Positions 45,915-57,009 of a stretch of DNA of 64,000 nt are shown here, in pieces. This DNA is from Dysidea avara (lineage: Eukaryota; Porifera; Demospongiae; Dictyoceratida; Dysideidae). Within the stretch, counting starts at the first letter, position 1, and the number at the start of each line of letters is the position of its first letter. Where the stretch lies: contig NC_089277.1 of assembly GCF_963678975.1 (NCBI RefSeq), positions 17,746,757 through 17,810,756 on the forward strand. The letters are read 5' to 3'. The notes beneath the pieces are model-generated. The model saw only the letters and a list, made by a program, of their open reading frames with translations. It was not told where the DNA came from and did no database searches. Position numbers and translations under genes: made by a program.

Positions 45915-46026
45915 AATACTGTGGATTGTGTCGAAAGCCAGTACCTTCAAGTAAAGACCGAAGACTGCTTCATTGAGGAACCTGCGATAAAGAGGTAGCC
46001 ATCCTGAACTTTTTGATTTCTGCTAC

Positions 46027-49000
46027 ATGGCCAGGGCATTCGTTAAGATCATCGTTCGAGCTGAGCAGAGAGAGAACGTTTATTTGTTCAACTTGCAAAG
46101 GAACTTGAAGAGATACAACGACGCCTGTGACAAGATTTCTGAATTGTCTTCACAGATTGTTTCCAAGATAAACATCTGTGTTCCATCTCAGGCAACTTCA
46201 AGCACTTGTGTGCCACAGACAAGGTTTGTAATGTGATTATGTCTTAATTCAGTTAAGGTATGCACCACATCTTCATGGTCAAGCTCCAGAGTATGTACTG
46301 GTGAGAAGCGATCTGCTGAAGCTGCTACGCTAGACAATGATGAAGAGGAATCGGTGTCATGCAATGAAACGGTAAGATATTGTAATTATTTAATTGGTTA
46401 TTAATTTGTTTCTTTAATCAGAATTCTGTTGCTGCTGCTACGCCATTTTCACCAGAAGTATCTGTAAGGATTGTGTTTGAATTCTGTATTTATGTGTAAA
46501 TTTTTTTTTTTTTTTTTTGCGTTATAGATATTAGTCAAAGGCCGTGATCGAACAAGGAGGCATTTGATGACTCCAGTACGAAAACCTTTTGCTTTGTCTC
46601 TTTCAAGAAGGAGTTATAATGCCTGCTCTGAGAAGGCAGTTAATTCAAATAGTTTTCAAGAGCCCATAATTGACTCATTGGCCTTCAAAGCCAAAAAAGA
46701 AATGGAATGCTTGAATTCTCAGCCATCACAGCTCAAAGATTCCCCAAAGGCATTGGAAAAGTTTAGCTGGAATTTATTAAGTTTAGAGTTAAAGGAAACT
46801 GTCCCTACATTATGGTCTTTCTTGGAATCATTGTTACCAAAGGCTAAACAGAAGTTTATTTGTTTTTTAATTTCCATGCTATTAAAGATGCAATGCAAGC
46901 AGCTTTGCCAAGTGCAGAAGGCAGTATCAATGCTATTGTATGGAAATGGTGTTCACAAACAGGTACTTTTATCATTCTATGCATGTGTTAACTCATATGA
47001 AAACTTTATAACAGGTCTTTCATTGTTTGCAACCATTTATGGTTACTTTATCTGTGTCAGTAACTGCGCAAGCAGTGAAGCAAATATCAGATAGACATGA
47101 CGCAGATGTGATAAGTTGGGCTAATGATATCTTGGAAAACAGAGAGGTTATTTTATGGAAATATGATTATTATCATTTATCGTGTACCTTAATGCACAGG
47201 TTACTAGTGATATGTTGCCAGCCAACAGCACTTCACCAATATTTTTCATGGATGAAAATCACGTTTTCTTTAGTAGCTCAGATGATGTTGAAGTTAGCTC
47301 CGATGTTGTTAGCAGCTGTTCTAATGATGATTCCTCTGTTGGTGATGTTTCTGAGTTTACTGAAGAAGATGAAGAAGATGACGATGATTATGACTTGAAT
47401 GATTTTGTAGATATCCAGGATGATGAAAGTTGTGGCGAATTACTGTGTGATTCTATTTGCCAACAAGTGTCTTTGCCTGAGCAAAGTAGCCCCCTTCCTA
47501 TAGATATGGAACAATGTTCTGCTGTACAGAATTCTTCTCCGCTCTTGGTTGCAGCCAGCAATCAAGTTATAAACAATCAGACACACACAACTCAATCTGC
47601 TTCACTTAATGTGTCAAATAATTGCTCTGGATATGTGATCGTAGGAGATAACATTGACAAAAATATACGTCCATCATACCAGCGTCAAGATCGTACTACC
47701 CAATCCTTACATTATTTCCATTCATATGCTGTCTTGAACAGATTGGATACTTCTGGATTGTCGGACAATCGCCCCTCACATATTACCATATCTCCAGAGA
47801 AGATTATACCAGATTTTTCTGAACGTCAAAAATTACTTGGGGATTTTGAGACTTTAGTTACCAGGTATGTATGTATAAGTGTATGTTTATATCTATCAAT
47901 GATTGCACAGGATTTTGGTGGAACATATGGATGAGTTTAAAGCTCAGAAATGTGAAGTTCAGTGGCACGTTAAGAGTGACTATTCTGAAGAAATGGCCAG
48001 TAAATCTAGAGTGGTATGTGTAGCAATAGAATATCCAGTGTATTCCTGCTTGTGTTGTCTTTCCATTATTAAAAATTCTTCTGTTTATAGGTGCCACTTG
48101 GACTGGTTCTCAAGAATGAAGCAAAGCTAAAAGATATGACTGAGATCTTAGACGACCTAAGTAAATATGTACCAGTTCATGTGGCATCAAGGACTGAAAC
48201 CATTGAAGGCAAGTCATTTGATATAGATGATTCCAGATTGTTCCAAATACTGCTGTTTGGAGATCAACTTACTGTGGCACGTGCTAGAGGTGCTATAGGA
48301 TTAAGGGATGATGACACCGATGCACTTCACCGTTTAGAGGGTTTTGTCCCAGCTGTAGCAGACTGGCATACTAGGATGTGTTTACTTCAGGTATAGTACA
48401 TACACAATACTTATGAAGTGACTGTATGATAATTCACAAACCTTGTAGGAAATGTGGAAAAGGCTGTATTCCAAAAAAGGATCAAGGGATAGGGGTACCC
48501 TATATCAACTTAAAAACCTTTTGAATCGGACTGCGGTGAAACAAGACCCTTCAAAAGCAATGAAGGCTACTGAAGATTTTTTGACGGTTCTTTTTGCCTA
48601 TGTTATAACTGCTGCAAAGAAGCTCATCGAAGAAAGACCAATGCATTCTCACCAATGCAATGATATTGCCAGACAAATTGTTAGCAGGTGGGTAAAGATC
48701 AACTTGTCCTCCGATGTAACCGACATGCCACCTAAAGGAACAGATTGTAGTTACGCTATTGATTTTATAACTTTGGGACTACTGTGGCATGGATTTCATG
48801 ATGCTGTGAGAGAAGGGGAAGGAAATCGCATAATCAGATACTGGCGTTTCCTGCTTCCTGTATTCAAGCAGTGTGGTCGTAGAAACTATGCCATAGAAGC
48901 ATTCAATTTGCTTGCACAGATGCTTTTATTGTCACCACGAAAAGTAGCTGAATTAAAGTGGTGCAGAACTGTAAATACAATTGGAAGAGTAGGCCACAAT

Positions 49001-49360
49001 ATCCCTTGTGATCTCCACATGGAGCACCTAAACAAACGATTAAAGTTTATGATTGGAAATCTGGGATCAAATACAATGCCACAATGCATGAAGTCAATTG
49101 GAATGTCCCTTGGCATTATTGCTAAGGTTTGCTCAACTTTTGAACATGGGGCTGAGGTGCATGAAAACAAAGCGTTTCACACCTATCCGAAGTTTACAAA
49201 GGATCTTAAATCCATTGTCGACCAGCTTGTTTCAGACAAAATATTTGATGGACAAGGTCATTTGTTTCTCTCATATAAGAAGCACCCACTACTGCAAACT
49301 ATAAATTGGTCTTCCCTCACTAAGTGGGTTGTAGAAAAAATTGTTGATTTAGATTTGTAA
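46027..49360 (+). CDS. DUF6589-like protein of element D, probable transposase (9 exons)
   Basis: Exons 46027-46223, 46284-46371, 46422-46463, 46528-46962, 47015-47146, 47200-47864, 47911-48013, 48091-48390 and 48449-49360. All introns are GT-AG (46 to 77 nt) and the phase holds through every junction to TAA, giving 957 residues. Residues about 300-520 include a strongly acidic stretch (TEEDEEDDDDYDLNDF). Then come SLHYFHSYAVLNRLDTS, SKSRVVPLGLVLKNE, LLFGDQLTVARARGA (D612), AVADWHTRMCLLQ, TLYQLKNLLNRT, YWRFLLPVFKQCGRRNYAIE (about 785-804) and CDLHMEHLNKRLK (841-853). I recognise this series as the family called DUF6589, common in cnidarian, sponge and fungal repeats. D612, the Asp of ADWH and E846 are candidate metal ligands, but this is inference. 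Its place between long inverted repeats makes it the likely transposase. Confidence 0.88.
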
Positions 49361-49369
49361 TATTTTTAG

Positions 49370-50872
49370 TTAACTGATGTTTCTTGAACAATCAACACAC
49401 ACACACAATGGTGTACACAAATCACAACATTTACATGCAACTATGGACTGTTTATCTAAGTCACTAAATAGAAAATTTTTGAATAATAGTGTTCTTCTAC
49501 AATTGGTTTTGTTCTCTCCATACTGCTTAACTTGATTGCAGATATGTTGATGTGCTCCTTTACCGTAATAAAGTATGGCTTCAGATTGACTCCCATTTCT
49601 ATCAGCTCTTCCCGTTTCTTGGACCAGTTCTTCCAATGAATTTGGTACACCCCAGTTGATGACACGTGTAATGTCACGACAGTCTACGCCAAGACCAAAT
49701 GCAGTGGTGGCAATGATCAGTCTCAAGTTGGTTTCCTCACGACAAAATTCCTTCAATACTTCTGCCCGTATTACTGCTCTAGATGCAGATGTAAACAATG
49801 ATATCATCCGAAATGGAATGACACACGGGGCTCCTGGTGGCTCCGTTAAATTTATTCCCAACTTTCTCTTCATTTTTGCATTAAATTCAGAGCACTGCAG
49901 TAACGTTTGACAAAATACAACAGTTTTGGGTGTATTGGCACGATGTTCTATCAGCTCCAAGGCTAGAGTAGAGCAAAGTTCAGTCATAGTAGGCATTGGA
50001 ACAACACAGTACTTGATATTAGGCCTTTCTGGTGCCAGTCCTATTATATTCACATCAACCATTGATAATCTTTCAAATATAATTTTAGCTGTTTCACTGC
50101 TGGCTGTTGCTGTCAAGGCAAGAATGTTTATGTCTTTATTAATCAAACTTCGCACAGTTCCAATCTCAGCAAATGCTTTACGGAAATTGTCCCCCCTATG
50201 TGTTGCATACCAGTAAATGCATATGTGGTCAAATACTATAACTTACCACATCCTGACACAGTGAGCTTCATCAACAACAAATCCAGCTAAATTATTTGTA
50301 TACACAGAACTGAGCAACATTCGTCTGATCCTCTCATTACGTAATAAGCTTTCTGGACTCAAAAAAACAAGTTGAACTTTCCCCTTCATTATTACATCCA
50401 AACAATCCTCATGTCCTTCTCCATAATATTCCACAGTAAGACCTTTTAATGATAAATTAGTTTTCTGGTCCATCATTAAAGCCGTTAAAGGGCTTATGAC
50501 CACAACAATGCATCCTTCACGGCCTACAAAAAGGACAAATCAGTATATCACTGGCAATCAAAAAAGTGACGGATCTACACGTTCAGTGGAAACTACAATC
50601 TGTTATCTATCTATAATCTCAATACGATTATTACCTCTAAGCTTATCAAAAATGATTGGAAGAGCTGCATACACTACAGATTTGCCGTATCCAGTTGGCA
50701 GCACAACAAAAGTGTCATTTCCTGAAATGTAGCTCTCTATTGCGTCACGCTGTTTTGGTTTCAACGATTCTAAACCCAGTTGATGTATGGCACATTCGAT
50801 AGCTTCACTCTGGTCCGTAGATAGCAAGTGTTCCTCACTGTTGCTGGCACCGCTCTGCTCGAAACTTGACAT
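49370..50872 (-). CDS. RecQ-like helicase of element D (3 exons)
   Basis: Exons, in gene order, 50872-50635, 50523-50247 and 50195-49370. Introns of 111 and 51 nt are GT-AG and keep the frame, giving 446 residues. RecQ-family superfamily II motifs appear in order: LGLESLKPKQRDAI (motif 0, 32-45), LPTGYGKS (Walker A, 58-65), SPLTALMMDQ (90-99), DEAH (164-167), ALTATAS (198-204), ATTAFGLGVD (334-343) and QETGRADRNG (364-373). A short cysteine-rich end (C426, C428, C429, C432, C436, C438, C441) stands where RecQ has its zinc-binding domain. There is no winged-helix or HRDC domain, so it is a trimmed RecQ. It would unwind DNA with ATP, plausibly opening ends or repairing donor sites during transposition. 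Start chosen as the first ATG before motif 0. The stop lies 9 bp from that of the DUF6589 gene. Confidence 0.93.
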
Positions 50873-50956
50873 GTTACTCTAAGAACGTTAACGCAATAAA
50901 TACTACAGGCGCTATGGTTTGGTTAGGCAGCCTATCAACACCTCAAGTTCCTACCG

Positions 50957-51072
50957 GGTGCTGTCACAACTGGCCTATTGGAAGTGCACCAGACCCTATT
51001 TCGAGCAAGCGCTTATAATTTCTAATCGATAAGCGCCGTGGGGAGAAATAGTGGTCTGGCTACGCGAGACTA
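50957..51072 (-). repeat. right terminal inverted repeat of D
   Basis: Reverse complement of the left repeat over 116 bp with one mismatch. It begins GGTGCTGTCACAACTGGCC and ends GGCTACGCGAGACTA. The helicase gene starts 85 bp inside it, so this repeat and the short gap probably hold the helicase promoter. Confidence 0.95.
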
Positions 51073-51855
51073 AGTGAGAGGATCACCCTGGGTAGTCCCT
51101 TCTGAGGTCCCTTCACTAGAAAAGATGGTACGACCTCCAGTAAACAAAAAAGCATCAGTACGATAAGTGTTAATTAAAATGGAAGCAAGAGAAGGGCAGA
51201 GGACCTCAACGTTTCGGAGTGTTACTTGACGATTTAACTCATTGAAGGCATTCTTAGCATCAACAAGGAGAACACCATCAACCTCAGGCAAGTCAAATAT
51301 TTGTTTCATTGCATGGACAGCAGCTTCACAACCACCCATTTGACCAGCACATAATTGAGAGGATCCTGCAGCCTGCTGTAAATCACGCCCTATAATTCTC
51401 GTCACAGCCTTTCCAATAATTCTTCGCAAAACTTCACCCACACCAATAGGGCGAACACCAGGACGCTTGTCAAGAGGAATTAGGCGACAAGCACAGTAAG
51501 CAGGTAAATATTTTGGATTAACATAAGAGGTGGAAATACGATGGGCAAAAGCAGAAACAGCTGCACACAAGTCATTAGAAGCATCACCAAACGCTGTACA
51601 AAGATGTCTCCAAGCATGAGCATCAAGACCAGAAGGGACTGCAGAGCCACTTATCTGCATGACCACTGATTTAATTAAAGCAGCATCTAAGCCATCAAAT
51701 AGAACTGGATGAAACGATTGTTTGTGGGCTCCAGGAGAGATGTTATTCTGTGAACAGAAACGAAGATCGTTTTGCGGTAGCCGTGATGTCACACGATGAT
51801 ATCGTTGGACACGTTCCGTGAACAATTTCACACTTGGTGCTTCATCCAGCATCGA
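51073..51855 (-). pseudogene. split retroelement E: N-terminal part (RT fingers/palm)
   Basis: The minus-strand frame starts near 51852 (MLDEAPSVKLFTERVQRYHR; upstream is stopped, so the true N-terminus is lost). It reads CRLIPLDKRPGVRPIGVGEV then LRRIIGKA (fingers), GVLLVDAKNAFNELNR (motif A with catalytic Asp) and EGTTQGDPLT (motif B). The ORF breaks exactly at D's target duplication. The next residues, TMAMYTIG, are found at 41774, on the other side of insertions B, C and D. The whole split gene is about 2.4 kb when the insertions are set aside. The clade is uncertain; it resembles a cnidarian and sponge RT group with a restriction-like endonuclease end. Confidence 0.85.
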
Positions 51856-51939
51856 GGTAGCATATTATGTGAGGTCACTGGGAATCCTCAGTACTAAAGA
51901 AACCTTCGTCAACTAGTACTCCAAGTGCCGAAAAATTAG

Positions 51940-52045
51940 CGCGTTTATAATAGAAACTTTCCGTTTGCCGAAATTTAGAGCAAATTGCGTTCAAAGCACG
52001 GGGAGCGAATATTTAGAGATGCCGAAATTTTAGGGAATCTCCGGT
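51940..52045. mobile_element. MITE fragment of the TAGATTCCCTAAAA family
   Basis: CCGAAATTTTAGGGAATCTC at about 52022-52041 is the reverse complement of the end type seen at 36490 (GATTCCCTAAAAATTCGG). GCCGAAAAATTAGCG at about 51936 may be the opposite end. Confidence 0.5.
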
Positions 52046-52118
52046 ATTCTCATTTCATTTCACAAGATCTCTTAGCACGGGCGTAGCTTCTTCGCTTGAA
52101 TTAGTCAATGCTTGAAGT

Positions 52119-52147
52119 AGATCGAGATACTCTAATAGAACAGTCAC
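52119..52147 (-). repeat. dispersed CTCTATTAG motif
   Basis: AGATCGAGATACTCTAATAG then AACAGTCAC, the reverse complement of the form found at 24080-24105. It lies about 50 bp before the composite element, whereas in both 3' blocks the motif lies inside. Confidence 0.85.
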
Positions 52148-52199
52148 ATTTCTACAAGTGCCATATTTTTATATTGTAAAGTCTGTAAGTAGCTACTAT

Positions 52200-52515
52200 C
52201 TAATCCAAAACAGCCAAGCTGTAAAAAAAGTGTGTGGCCCTCAAAAAGGCTATGGTAAAAAAAGATGTGAAATCCAAGGTGGCGGCCAAGAAATGGCTGT
52301 GATGGTAGGTTAATGGTAAAAATTTTAATAATGACAATTCAGGTGAATTTGGTGCTGCTTGGTCAATTGGCACAAAATTCACCTGAATTGTCATTATTAA
52401 ATTGACCTACCATCACAGCCATTTCTTGGCCGCCACGTTGGATTTCACATCTTTTTTTCACCATAGCCTTTTTGAGGGCTGCACACTTTTTTTACAGCTT
52501 GGCTGTTTTGGATTA
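52200..52515. repeat. foldback of composite element, copy 2
   Basis: ATCTAATCCAAAACAGCCAA at the left is mirrored by TTGGCTGTTTTGGATTAGAT at the right. The arms are nearly complementary through GGTGGCGGCCAAGAAATGGC to a centre near 52362. The two arms of this copy resemble each other more than they resemble copy 1 at several sites, for example TAATAATGACAATTCAGG. Confidence 0.9.
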
Positions 52516-52689
52516 GATTTCATTTCTTTTTGTATTTGTATACCTCAAATAGGCCGGCTTTGGGACTTTTTTAACCTATCTTTTTTTTACCACAGGAAGA
52601 AGAAAAGATGAAGTAGATGTACTTTAAATATTTTATCAGTAAATGTACAAATTATATATATAATACATATATTGATTACAGAAATCTCC

Positions 52690-55235
52690 ATGGTGGTTTC
52701 TTTGTAACTGAACACTCTACAAGGTAGATGCTCTCTCTACAGGGTGAATTGTTTGTAGCTGAACGATCTACAAGATAACTTCTTCTAGCTGATCTCTCTA
52801 CAGGGTGATTTGTTTGTAGCTGAATTCTGTACAGGCGATTTGTTTGCAGCTGAGCTCTTTACAGAATGGTTTCTTTGTAGCTGAACTCTTTACAAGGTAA
52901 CTTCTTCTAACTGATCTTTCTACAGGGCAATTTGTTTGTGGCAGAATTTTATACAGGGTGATTTCTTTGCAGCTGAACTCTCTACATGGTGGTTTCTTTG
53001 TAGCTGAACTCTCTACAAGATAATTTCTTCTAGCTGATCTCTCTACAGGGTGATTTTGTTTGTAGCTGAACGATCTACAAGGTAACTTCTTCTAGCTGAT
53101 CTCTCTACAGGGTGGTTTGTTTGTAGCCGAATTCCGTACAGGTGATTTGTTTGCAGCTGAGCTCTTTACAGAATGGTTTCTCTGTAGCTGAACTCTCTAA
53201 AAGGTAACTTCTTCTAACTGATCTTTCTACAGGGCAATTTTTTTGTGGCTGAATTTTCTACAGGGTGATTTCTTTGCAGCTGAACTCTCTACATGGTGGT
53301 TTCTTTGTAGCTGAACTCTCTACAAGGTAATTTCTTCTAGCTAATCTCTCTACAGGGAGATCTGTTTGTAGCTGAACTATCTACAAGGTAACTTCTTCTA
53401 GCTGATCTCTCTACAGGGTGATTTGTTCGTAGCTGACTTCTGTACAGGTGATTTGTTTGCAGCTGAGCTCTTTACAAAATGGTTTCTTTGTAGCTGAACT
53501 CTCTACAAGGTAACTTCTTCTAAATGATCTTTCTGCAGGGTGATTTGTTTGTAGCTGAACTATCTACAAGGTAATTTCTTCTAGCAGATCTCTCTACAGG
53601 GTGATTTGTTTGTAGCTGAATTTTGTACAGGTGATTTGTTTGCAGCTGAGCTCTTTACAGAATGGTTTCTTTGTAGCTGAACTCTCTACAAGGTAATTTC
53701 TTCTAGCTGATCTCTCTACAGGGAGATCTGTTTGTAGCTGAACTATCTACAAGGTAACTTCTTCTAGCTGATCTCTCTACAGGGTGATTTGTTCGTAGCT
53801 GACTTCTGTACAGGTAATTTGTTTGCAGCTGAGCTCTTTACAAAATGGTTTCTTTGTAGCTGAACTCTCTACAAGGTAACTTCTTCTAACTGATCTTTCT
53901 ACAGGGTGATTTGTTTGTAGCTGAACTCTCTACAGGTGATTTGTTTGCAGCTGAACTCTCTACATGATGTAGTTGAACTCTCTACAAGGTAACTTCTTCT
54001 AGTTGATCTTTCTATAGGGTGATTTGTTTGTAACTGAACTCTCTACAAGAAATCATCTTCTAGCTGAACTTTCTACAGGTGATTTGTTTGCAGCTGAACT
54101 ATCTACATGATGGTTTCTTTGTAGCTGAACTCTCTACAAGGTAACTTCTTCTAGCTGATCTTTCCACAGGGTGATTTGTTTGTAGCTGAACTCTCTACAA
54201 GGTAACTTCTTCTAGCTGATCTCTCTACAGGGAGATTTGTTTGTAGCTGAACTCTCTACAGATGATTTGTTTGAAGCTGAACTCTCTAAATGATGGTTTC
54301 TTTGTAGCTGAACTCTCTACAAGTTAACTTCTTCTAGCTGATCTCTCTACATGGTGATTTGTTTGTAGCTGAATTCTGTATAGGTGATTTGTTTGCAGCT
54401 GAGCTCTTTAAATAATGGTTTCTTTGTAGCTGAACTATCTCAAGGTAACTTCTTCTAGCTGATGTCTTTACAGGGTCACTAGTTTGTAGCTGATCTTTCT
54501 ACAGGGTGATTTGTTTGTAACTGAACTCTCTACAAGGTAACTTTCTCTAGCTGATCTTTCTACAGGGTGATTTGTTTGTAGCTGAATTCTGTACAGGTGA
54601 TTTGTTTGCAGCTGAGCTCTTTAAAGAATGGTTTCTTTGTAGCTGAACTCTCTACAAGGTAACGTCTTCTAGCTGATGTCTCTACAAGGTCAATAGTTTG
54701 TAGCTGAGCTCTCTACATGGTGGTTTCTTTGTAGCTGAACTCTCTACAAGGTGACGTCTTCTAGCTGATCTTTCTACAGGGTGATTTGTTTGAAGCTGAA
54801 CTCTCTACAAGGTAACTTCTTCTAGCTGATCTCTCTACAGGGAAATTTGTTTGTAGCTGAACTCTCTACATGATGGTTTCTTTGTAGCTGAACTCTCTAC
54901 AAGGTAACTTCTTCTAGCTAATCTCTCTACAGGGAGATTTGTTTGTAGCTGAACTCTCTACATGATGGTTTCTTTTTAGCTGAACTCTCTGCAAGGTAAC
55001 TTTTTCTATTGATCTCTCCACAGGGCGATTTGTTTGTAGCTGAACTCTCTACATGGTGGTTTGTTTGTAGCTGAACTCTACAAGGTGATTTCTTCTAGCT
55101 GAACTATCCCTTTCCATAGTTGCATGAACTCCCTACAAGGTAACTTCTTCTAGCTGATCTCTCTACAGGGTGAATTGTGTGTAGCTGATCTCTATACAGG
55201 TTTCTTGTTTCTAGCTGATCTCTTGAATTCTCTTC
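52690..55235. repeat. ~30.5-bp tandem array of composite element, copy 2
   Basis: About 83 units of the same family as 19960-24040, here enriched for AAGGTAACTTCTTC and ATGGTGGTTTCTTTG variants. A block containing GTTCGTAGCTGACTTCTGTA recurs at about 53425 and 53791 (366 bp, twelve units), so this array has its own larger repeat. Confidence 0.93.
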
Positions 55236-55239
55236 AGGT

Positions 55240-56070
55240 TGACTGCTCTATTAGAATGACTGCTCTATTAGAGTGTCTCGATCTCGCACTTGCTGCACCA
55301 AGTTGGATTTCGTGTTATAACTCCGTGGCTTTAAGTCTGATTCTTCTACACCATTGATGAGCCTTTCTAAGATGATTACTCCATCTGTTCAACGATTTTC
55401 AAAGTATTACCCCAAGCGGTTCATCTGGTAGGCGTGGCAAGCAGTCGCTTTTTTATTAGCTAATCTCGATTGCATAATTGTTACACACTGTTGGTTTTTT
55501 CGTTGTATCTTCCTGTTTTTTAGCTCGATTTCTTTCAAACCACAAAAGATTTGAGGTTCAATAGTTAACCTATTCACCCACCGATTTTCAGCTTCTTCCC
55601 ATACGCGGTTTACCCTGTAGGCGTGACAACATATTGGTGTTATATTTCGTGAATAATCACTCATAACTCTTTGCCTGTTTATCGTATTCCAGCCAAAGTT
55701 GGAACCGAGATGCGCCTTTATATCCCCCTTCAGTGTGCCAAATTTCAAGGCAATCGGATGTGGCGTTCGCGTTTTATAGCAGTTTTTGTAAGTGTGCGAC
55801 AAGAGGAAGAAAAATAAGAAGAAAACGAAGAAACTGAGCCAATTTTTGAAGTCGCATATCTCGGGAACGCGTGAAGCGATTTCGCTCAAATTTGGAATGT
55901 AGAGTGCTGCAGTTGGAGGGCATGTCCACAGCAAAAATCGTCTTGTTTCATCAAGGAAACACAGAGCTACGGAGGTGCGAAAATTTAGTTTTCTTTCTTC
56001 CTGTCAATATACTCACGGGTGTTACGTGCCGGCTTCTTGGGCCACACGACACACTACCGTGTGTCTTGAT
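55240..56070 (+). repeat. conserved 3' block of composite element, copy 2
   Basis: Aligns with 24050-24884 from its CTCTATTAG pair (about 55240-55275) through GCGGTTTACCCTGTAGGCGT, GTGTGCCAAATTTCAAGGCA and TATCTCGGGAACGCG to the terminal stem-loop. The small open frames on either strand (55407-55934 and others) are not conserved in copy 1. Confidence 0.85.
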
Positions 56071-56232
56071 ACAATCCGATGTTAAGCAGAAGTTGAAAAA
56101 AAAAAAGTTGTAACTATGCTAAATATTGATTGCTGTGTTAGCTGTTTTGTGACTGCTCTAATAGAGTATCTTGATCGTTTTAATGCAGTACAAGATGAAA
56201 GGAAAAGTGTTATGATTATGATTATATACTGG

Positions 56233-56926
56233 GGGAATTAGTAAAACGTGGAATACGGAATTGCGGAAATAAAATAACGGAATTGCGGAATAACGAAATA
56301 AGCAAAATTAATATTTTGCAGATTGTACAATTATTATATGCTATATAATAATTATGCTTTATTTACCTTGTAACAGCTTGGCATGGCGCACCACGGCGAT
56401 GGATAGAACAGCAGCCGGCGAGCATTAAATGGGACAAGCACACAACCAATCACCCTAGCACGATCTACCTTCGCTAACTTTACTTAGCTACACTCTTGAT
56501 TCAAACCTGAAGAGTTTTGAAATCCATTTAAAGACACACAACCACTGGACTTCCCTACTGAACTCTAGCGTGACTCTAATAAATTCGGTCGTATGCACAT
56601 GAAGGGCAGCTAGTTTAACCTAAGAATAGAACTAGGTCTTGGCGTTTTGTAGCTATATCAACTAAGGAGTGTAGATAAGTAAGTTTAGCGAAGGTAGATC
56701 GTTCTAGGGTGATTGGTTGTGTGCTCGCTCGTCCCATTTAATGCTCGCCCAGCTGCTGTTTAGCTATCCATCGCCGTGGCGTGCCATGCAGAGCTGTTGC
56801 AAGGTGTAAATAAAGTATGATAGCTATAGAGCATGTAACTATTTGTACAATCTTCAAATGATAAGTTTTGCTTATTTCGTTATTCCGCAATTCCGTTATT
56901 CAGTATTCCGCGTTTTACTAATTCCC
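56233..56926. mobile_element. large foldback DNA element with 10-bp target duplication
   Basis: Left arm 56233 to about 56505 and right arm about 56668-56926 are inverted copies of each other (GGGAATTAGTAAAACG against CGTTTTACTAATTCCC; GCGATGGATA against TATCCATCGC). The spacer is about 160 bp. TATATACTGG is duplicated exactly on both sides (56223-56232, 56927-56936). Long inverted arms plus a 9- to 10-bp duplication suit a Mutator-like non-autonomous element. No coding capacity. Confidence 0.9.
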
Positions 56927-57009
56927 TATATACTGGGTCGAGACAGCACAGCTGATAATTGACCCAGGTAATTACAAACAAAAAAGCATTTAACACATAC
57001 ATGCATACA

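Larger units (their letters stand above)
43129..51072. mobile_element. element D: DUF6589 + RecQ helicase DNA transposon
   Basis: 116-bp terminal inverted repeats (43129-43244 and 50957-51072) begin TAGTCTCGCGTAGCCAGACC and differ at one base. AGTGAGAGG flanks both ends (43120-43128, 51073-51081), a 9-bp target duplication. Without the nested hAT and its duplicated target (2560 bp), D is 5384 bp. It carries two intact genes, a nine-exon plus-strand DUF6589-like gene and a three-exon minus-strand RecQ-like helicase, whose stop codons are 9 bp apart. The near-identity of the repeats and the intact frames imply a young insertion. A transposase paired with a superfamily II helicase recalls the Academ superfamily (AcademH, as I remember it). 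As I recall, Academ has shorter target duplications, so the assignment is open. Confidence 0.92.
52196..56070 (+). mobile_element. composite foldback-satellite-stem-loop element, copy 2
   Basis: Same three-part order as the copy at 19403-24884: a foldback (about 52200-52515), a tandem array (about 52690-55235), and a conserved 3' block (about 55240-56070) ending in the GACACACTACCGTGTGTC stem-loop (56048-56065) and TTGAT. The array is about 1.5 kb shorter than in copy 1. Left flank GCTACTATC and right flank ACAATCC differ from those of copy 1, which fixes the ends to within a few bases. No coding capacity. Confidence 0.75.
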
